A stretch of DNA of 64,000 bases from Aulostomus chinensis. Its lineage: Eukaryota; Chordata; Actinopteri; Syngnathiformes; Aulostomidae. A program made the position numbers and the translations under genes. This document shows, in pieces, positions 59,074 to 64,000 of this stretch (the first letter of the stretch is position 1; each line of letters starts with the position of its first letter). The DNA lies in assembly GCA_037954235.1 (NCBI GenBank), contig JBBMOA010000013.1, forward strand, positions 12,824,501 to 12,888,500, written 5' to 3'. The notes below the pieces were generated by a model that was given only the letters and a program-made list of their open reading frames with translations, was not told where the DNA came from and searched no databases.

Positions 59074-59310
59074 TGGGATGACCATATTTTGATTGCCAAA
59101 AACCAGGACACTCGGCCCAGCAATGAGATCCTCAAATGATACTCAAAGTTTACTCAAAGATGCCTTATAGTTTCAGTACATTTAAAGTATGCCTCCTCTG
59201 TATGGATAGAAGATTGTTATCTTATAGAAAAACAAAACAAAAACAGGATGGCCGGGACAAGACGTGAAAATAGGACATATCCTGGGAAGACAGGATGTTT
59301 GGTCACCCTT
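59074..59310. mobile_element. hAT-type MITE remnant, about 236 bp
   Basis: The left end reads gggatgaccatattttgat and then aaaaccaggacac. The right end on the minus strand reads agggtgaccaaacatcctg, then cccaggatatgtcc and cacgtcttgtcccgg. The gggtgacca...ccgggacatgtcc layout is that of a well-known non-autonomous hAT-type repeat. The terminal repeats are only about 12 bp and imperfect, and the flanks do not give a clean 8-bp duplication, so it is an old copy. No transposase sequence is present. Confidence 0.55.
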
Positions 59311-60746
59311 TGTGACACAAATCAAGATGTTCTGTCATCAATGATGCAACCAGGAGCCTTTATTCCCTGAGTGAGTGCGATGACTCTAAAGCCTGTTTTC
59401 CGGATTGTATCTTTAATTTCTCATTTTAATTAGCTGTTATTGAATTCATAGAAGGATATTTTACTTATTAAATGCTTAGTCCTACATTTTAAGTGGAGCC
59501 ATAGCAATGATTACAGATGTTTGTCTGAATTAACACACACTCCACTTTGGGAAACATGGGAATACCCAGCAACAACATTCAAATTAAGTCTAATGTTCGA
59601 ACTAATTACGGATTCTTCCATTCTTCCACCCTTCACCTTCAACTTAATCACAGGTTTCTCCTTTATTCACCACTGGGGAATGTGAGAATTTCTGGGAAAT
59701 TCAATTATCTACAGTAAGCCAAGACACCATTGCTTAACTACATTTGTTTGGCTCTTTTATTTCTCCTTTTCACTGTGGCATTCCTCAATTTCCCAATGTC
59801 CCATTTTATTTACAACTACAGTTAAATACTAGCATTACACTGTATAAATATTTATATTTCTCTTTGTGTTTGCCTTATAAATTTGAGTTAAAAAGATGCT
59901 GTCTTCTGGGATAGTTGATTTGAGCTGGCTGAAAGACGCTTTTGTCCAGGCTCGTGTTGAACGAGGGAGGGAGGAAGCTCTGGAGAAAAACCACAGAGGA
60001 CGAAGATTAAAAGAGTTTTCACTGCCACGGGCCATCACTCATGAAATGAAAACAGAGGAAACAGCAATGTCCCATGGTTCTCCGCGAGTCTGGAAGGACC
60101 AAAATCGCCAACGCCTACATATACAAACGCTACATGTAAACATACACACGAGGTGACAGCAGAAAACTACAAAAAAAAGACATGAATGTACAAACATTTT
60201 TCACGTCACAAGTAGTTTTCTTCCATTTATCTTACTGTTTGTGCACCGGAGGCTTCGAAACCCCTCATTGTATTTGAATTCTGGACCATGATCGCATTTT
60301 AAAACGTGTGATGTCACAAATCACACTCGCACATCAGATTTTCACCGAGCACAGAGACACTTGCTCCAATGAATATGAAAACAGCCTTCTATTGTCAAAC
60401 TCTCCTCATCCGTCTGCACTGAATCTGACAAAAACCTCTGTCGATGGAAGAAGAAGAAAAACTGGAAGAGAAATTTAAAAGAATCAATCCCCCGATCAAT
60501 TACTTGGCAAACTGTTCCAGCTCGACATGACGTGAGATACTGAATATGCACCTTAAGAACTTCAGCTGTCATTTATCCTCCTTGGATAAGATATGTTGTT
60601 GTGGCATCACTAATAAAAGCTGCCAAGCTGCGTAATGACATAATAAAGTTTCCTCTCAATACATCAACCAGCTGCTTTGACCTTTGATGTTTTCGACCTT
60701 TCATGTAACTCAGATAATGGATAAAAAAGCTTTAAGTATATGTTGG

Positions 60747-60750
<4 letters not shown>
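59311..60750. other. no gene seen
   Basis: The 86-codon plus-strand frame at 59896-60156 is rich in Arg, Glu and Lys. I recognise no domain and no convincing splice framing. Confidence 0.4.

Positions 60751-60781
<31 letters not shown>
60751..60781 (+). repeat. (GT)n microsatellite
   Basis: About 14 GT units ending in GCGTG. Confidence 0.95.
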
Positions 60782-60784
<3 letters not shown>

Positions 60785-61207
60785 TGCATGTGCGCGCACG
60801 TCACGGTGAAGGGAGTAAAAAGTAAGTTATAGCATTTGACTCCATCACTTGTGTGATTTGTGGGTATGCATCGATCGTTGTGACAATGTTGTTGTGTTTT
60901 ACGGGGCCCGGCTGCAGAGGATGATAACAGAGATAACATAGCTCGTTTCTCATGAGAGCATGCTCCTGTCTGTCTCTCTACCTCCGCCTCGGGCGATGCA
61001 TCTGAGCAGATGTGCGTAGGGATGTGCTCTGTTTATGTTAGTTGGATGTTGTGTAAAAAGGCTGCATCTCGGAGGCACCGCGACGAGTAACCCACTGGTA
61101 GCTGGTGTGTTAATGACTTCTCCAGCAAACAAGATGTTAGCAGAGTGACATTCCTGTCAGGTATGAAGGCTTTGAAATAGGAGGTAATCATGTAAACAAA
61201 CATGTGC

Positions 61208-61208
<1 letters not shown>

Positions 61209-61248
<40 letters not shown>
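61209..61248. repeat. (CA)n microsatellite
   Basis: About 20 CA units. Confidence 0.95.
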
Positions 61249-61251
<3 letters not shown>

Positions 61252-62194
61252 GTCATGTCATCTGTTTTTATTGGACTGCAGTGAAAGGTGGTAATGGTGT
61301 AATATGTTAACCAAAGACAGCTCCAAGGTTAAACGTTTGCTCTACGTGCACTGCGCCATCACAGTTATGCTGATGAGAAGAGAAGATTTTCCACACTATT
61401 AGATTTTTTTTTCTCCTTGCAGTCTTTTTGGATGATGATGTAGTTGCACTGAACATTTGCAAGCTGCAGGGGAGTAAGAGATTAGAGGCCGTATGTGAAC
61501 TGAGAGAGTACAGAGAACCTGAAGCCAACAATATGAGCACTTTGAGCTCTCCGGCTCAAAAGAGGCACTGTAAACTTTTGCAAATGGCTGAAGAGAAATG
61601 ATTTTAGATAAAGAATGAGCAAAGGCACATCAGTGAAAACACCTGAAACTCTTCTCTCTGCTCCCCTCTCCTCCTTTCAAAACTAAAATCTGTCAGTATC
61701 ACTTCACTTTCTTCTTTTGTCCCATGTGAGTGAGCCTATCCCTCTACCCGTCATCCCTCCTGCACCTGGAGAGGCTGGTGTCATGCTAGTGCATTGTCAA
61801 AGAGAAGAATGAGAACAAGAGACAATGAGGGACATATTTCTGACAGTAATGGGATTATTTGATGGCGATTGAATATTAAAATAACATCTGAATAGAAGGC
61901 TATAGCAACACTTTATCAGAGGTAGGAGTCTTGCCTGCACTGTGCACTGTCTGGCAGTAGATGCATGAGAGGTGATGGAAAACAATAAAGCTCTCTCAGC
62001 CTGTTAAGTATTCCATTATCTGCCATCGTGTGCAGCCTGAATGGGGACTGATAGAAAAGGGGAATGTGGAAAGGCACAACACCAGAGAAAGGCATCCCAT
62101 GGAGGCCGTGGCTCTCTCGATCATGCAAGGACAGCTTGCTAATGGAGTTGTTTACATGCAAGCAGCAACCTTGTCTGTCTCTCCTTTCTCCTCC

Positions 62195-62195
<1 letters not shown>
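61249..62195. other. no gene seen
   Basis: No exon or repeat family was recognised. Confidence 0.45.

Positions 62196-62222
<27 letters not shown>
62196..62222. repeat. (CA)n microsatellite
   Basis: About 12 CA units. Confidence 0.93.
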
Positions 62223-62225
<3 letters not shown>

Positions 62226-63687
62226 GGTTTAGAGCATTAAATGCATTGCGCTAGCATGCTCTTCTTTTTTGATACAAGATGTAACCAATACAAATGGTTC
62301 AGCAACCTCACCATATAATGAAATTGATCATAATCAAACTGCGCACTGATGCATTTATGCATGCTTGCAAACACTTCGCTGCACTGTAGTGTCAGCCGTT
62401 TGTGCCTGTGTTGGTGTGTTTAGTCAGCAAGGCTTGATCTGGGACAAGCAGGCCGGTTAGTTTAACCTTGTGCCCTGCATGCGTGCCCAGCAGATAATGA
62501 GCCCTGCTAGCAGGAAGCAGTTAGTATCTACTTTGTCTGGCCGAGCTTGATTCCCGAGTCTGGAGAGCCGACCTGACGTGCTCAAGTTGGTTGTAAATTC
62601 TCACCATTTACAAGTCAATGTGCATGTGTTGATTGTTGACTCGAGGTGCTTTACCCTGGTCACAAGTTTTACAGGATTGCACTGTACCTTTCCAAACAGC
62701 AGCAGGGTAGTGGGGGGGCAGCCAGGGACTGTTGTTTAATCAAAGGACCGAAGCCGAAGCTGCTGTCAGGCTGTTGAGTGAGATACTGAATCCCCTCTCC
62801 CACAGGGAACGTCTGCGTCTGACTTTTATGTCCCTGTCTTGCGCTAAAAATGAGAACCCTGGTATCACAGCTGTCCAGATCTTTGTTCAAAATGACAATT
62901 TCTTGTTGAGTGCAGGTTACATAAAGGGCATCTTCTTGAAAACCCATCAGCTTGAATGTGTATCTCCCAGAACATTCTGAGAACATCCCCGCTTGAAGTT
63001 CAGTGTTGCTCCTAAAACATCACCAGACAGTCGAGATGTGAAGTTCTTGAAATGTTAGAGGGACTCATGAACAACCTTTGAGGGTCAATCCAGGACGTGT
63101 GAAAACCCGCATGGAACCTTATATGGAACCTGACCCACATCTCTGATTGTAATTCCAACAAATAACATCACCATGTTGGTGTTAAGAACCGTGGAAACGT
63201 TACACCATTTTTTACACCGGCATTGATGTTCTCAGGATATTCTGGGAACATAGTCAAGAGACCAAGAGGGAACAAGTCCCCCAAAACTCTCCCCTAAAGA
63301 CTAATGATCACCCTCCATTATCCCCTAAGACCTTAAAAGAACTAAGGAAACATACAAGGGACGTCCGTTACACCAGCGTGGGTGTCATTCTGGAACATTC
63401 TGAGCAGTGTGGAATCCTTATCCTCTTAAAAAGTCTTAGTGGAGTTAAAAACACATCCAGTATATTCAATATCATCCAGTGTAACACCTCTACAGGAGTC
63501 TACGATGACTGTGTTCCGGTAAACACAAGATATAAGGAAGTCAGAGGGTGGAAGGATTCTGGTTATCTCAGGAGAAACATGGACTTCTGCACAATTGAAG
63601 TTAAATGTAAACCAGCCAACTGTCAACCTGCAGGCTCCTGTTCATTTTACAGAGAACGATGAGGTGACACACAGAGAGAAAGAACCG

Positions 63688-63689
<2 letters not shown>
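62223..63689. other. no gene seen; recurring attctgagaac-like words
   Basis: The open frames at 62669-62986 lie on both strands over the same bases and have no recognised domain. Words of the form ttctgagaac/ttctgggaac recur at about 62969-62986, 63226-63251 and 63387-63406. Confidence 0.4.

Positions 63690-63737
<48 letters not shown>
63690..63737. repeat. (CA)n microsatellite
   Basis: About 24 CA units followed by a short C-run. Confidence 0.97.
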
Positions 63738-63739
<2 letters not shown>

Positions 63740-64000
63740 CTAAACAAATACTTGAACCAGCTTTTAAATTAAAATAACTGTTATATAATAAGAATATTGA
63801 TCAAACTGTTTCAGTTGTGCGAATGTGTTTTCTTAAATCATGTTTAATGATGGCGCTTCAGACACGGTGTTCTACTAAGACGCAAACATTAGCACACTAA
63901 AATGCACGCACTTTTTTTGGCCGATGCTGGAGGATCTCCACAGGACTCGATGGTGCAAAATAATAAAAAGACATTTTCTGTGATTAATACTCTTCTCTTC

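Overview
This window looks like non-coding nuclear DNA from a vertebrate, most likely a teleost fish, and probably a percomorph. The fish assignment is an inference from three things. There are more than twenty long dinucleotide arrays, mostly (CA)n. There are tRNA-headed SINEs ending in (GGAT)n tails. There are L2-like LINE and hAT remnants of the kind common in fish genomes. I found no reading frame that behaves like a cellular gene. The longest open frames are 120-144 codons; several run through microsatellites as poly-Thr-His, Cys-Val, Arg-Glu or Tyr-Ile, and others overlap open frames on the opposite strand. No rRNA, intact tRNA, CRISPR array or operon structure is visible. The stretch could be intergenic or lie inside a very large intron; the sequence alone does not decide.

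Layout. 1-5 kb: an LTR-like T-rich segment, a headless SINE copy, a decayed tandem repeat with about 145-200 bp spacing that contains a short telomere-motif run, and a (TC)n(CA)n compound array. 5-15 kb: a small MITE at 5.4 kb and many CA, GA and G-run arrays in otherwise featureless DNA. 15-27 kb: a SINE with a different tRNA-like head, a 200-bp AT array, a G-quadruplex motif, a strong short hairpin, a full-length SINE with a perfect 13-bp target duplication, and another SINE copy at 27 kb. 27-50 kb: sparse; two more hairpin or palindrome sites, a truncated SINE, a larger MITE (about 480 bp) related to the one at 5.4 kb, purine-rich tracts, and a Sox/Oct-like site at 42.1 kb.

50-53 kb is the richest part. 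An antisense, 5'-truncated L2/CR1-like LINE still shows reverse-transcriptase motifs A and C. An 849-bp hAT element has inserted into it, with matched terminal repeats and a perfect 8-bp target duplication. Taking out the hAT and one copy of the duplication leaves the LINE frame continuous across the junction, so the order of events can be read directly. The hAT itself keeps only a fragment of its transposase. 53-64 kb: a (CAG)n run, a hairpin, two degenerate dispersed repeats, a full-length SINE with a perfect 16-bp target duplication, a hAT-type MITE remnant at 59 kb, and further CA arrays.

No genes work together here in any functional sense. What the window records is repeat activity: at least two SINE families sharing one 3' tail, an L2-like LINE, two or more hAT-type elements and one MITE family.
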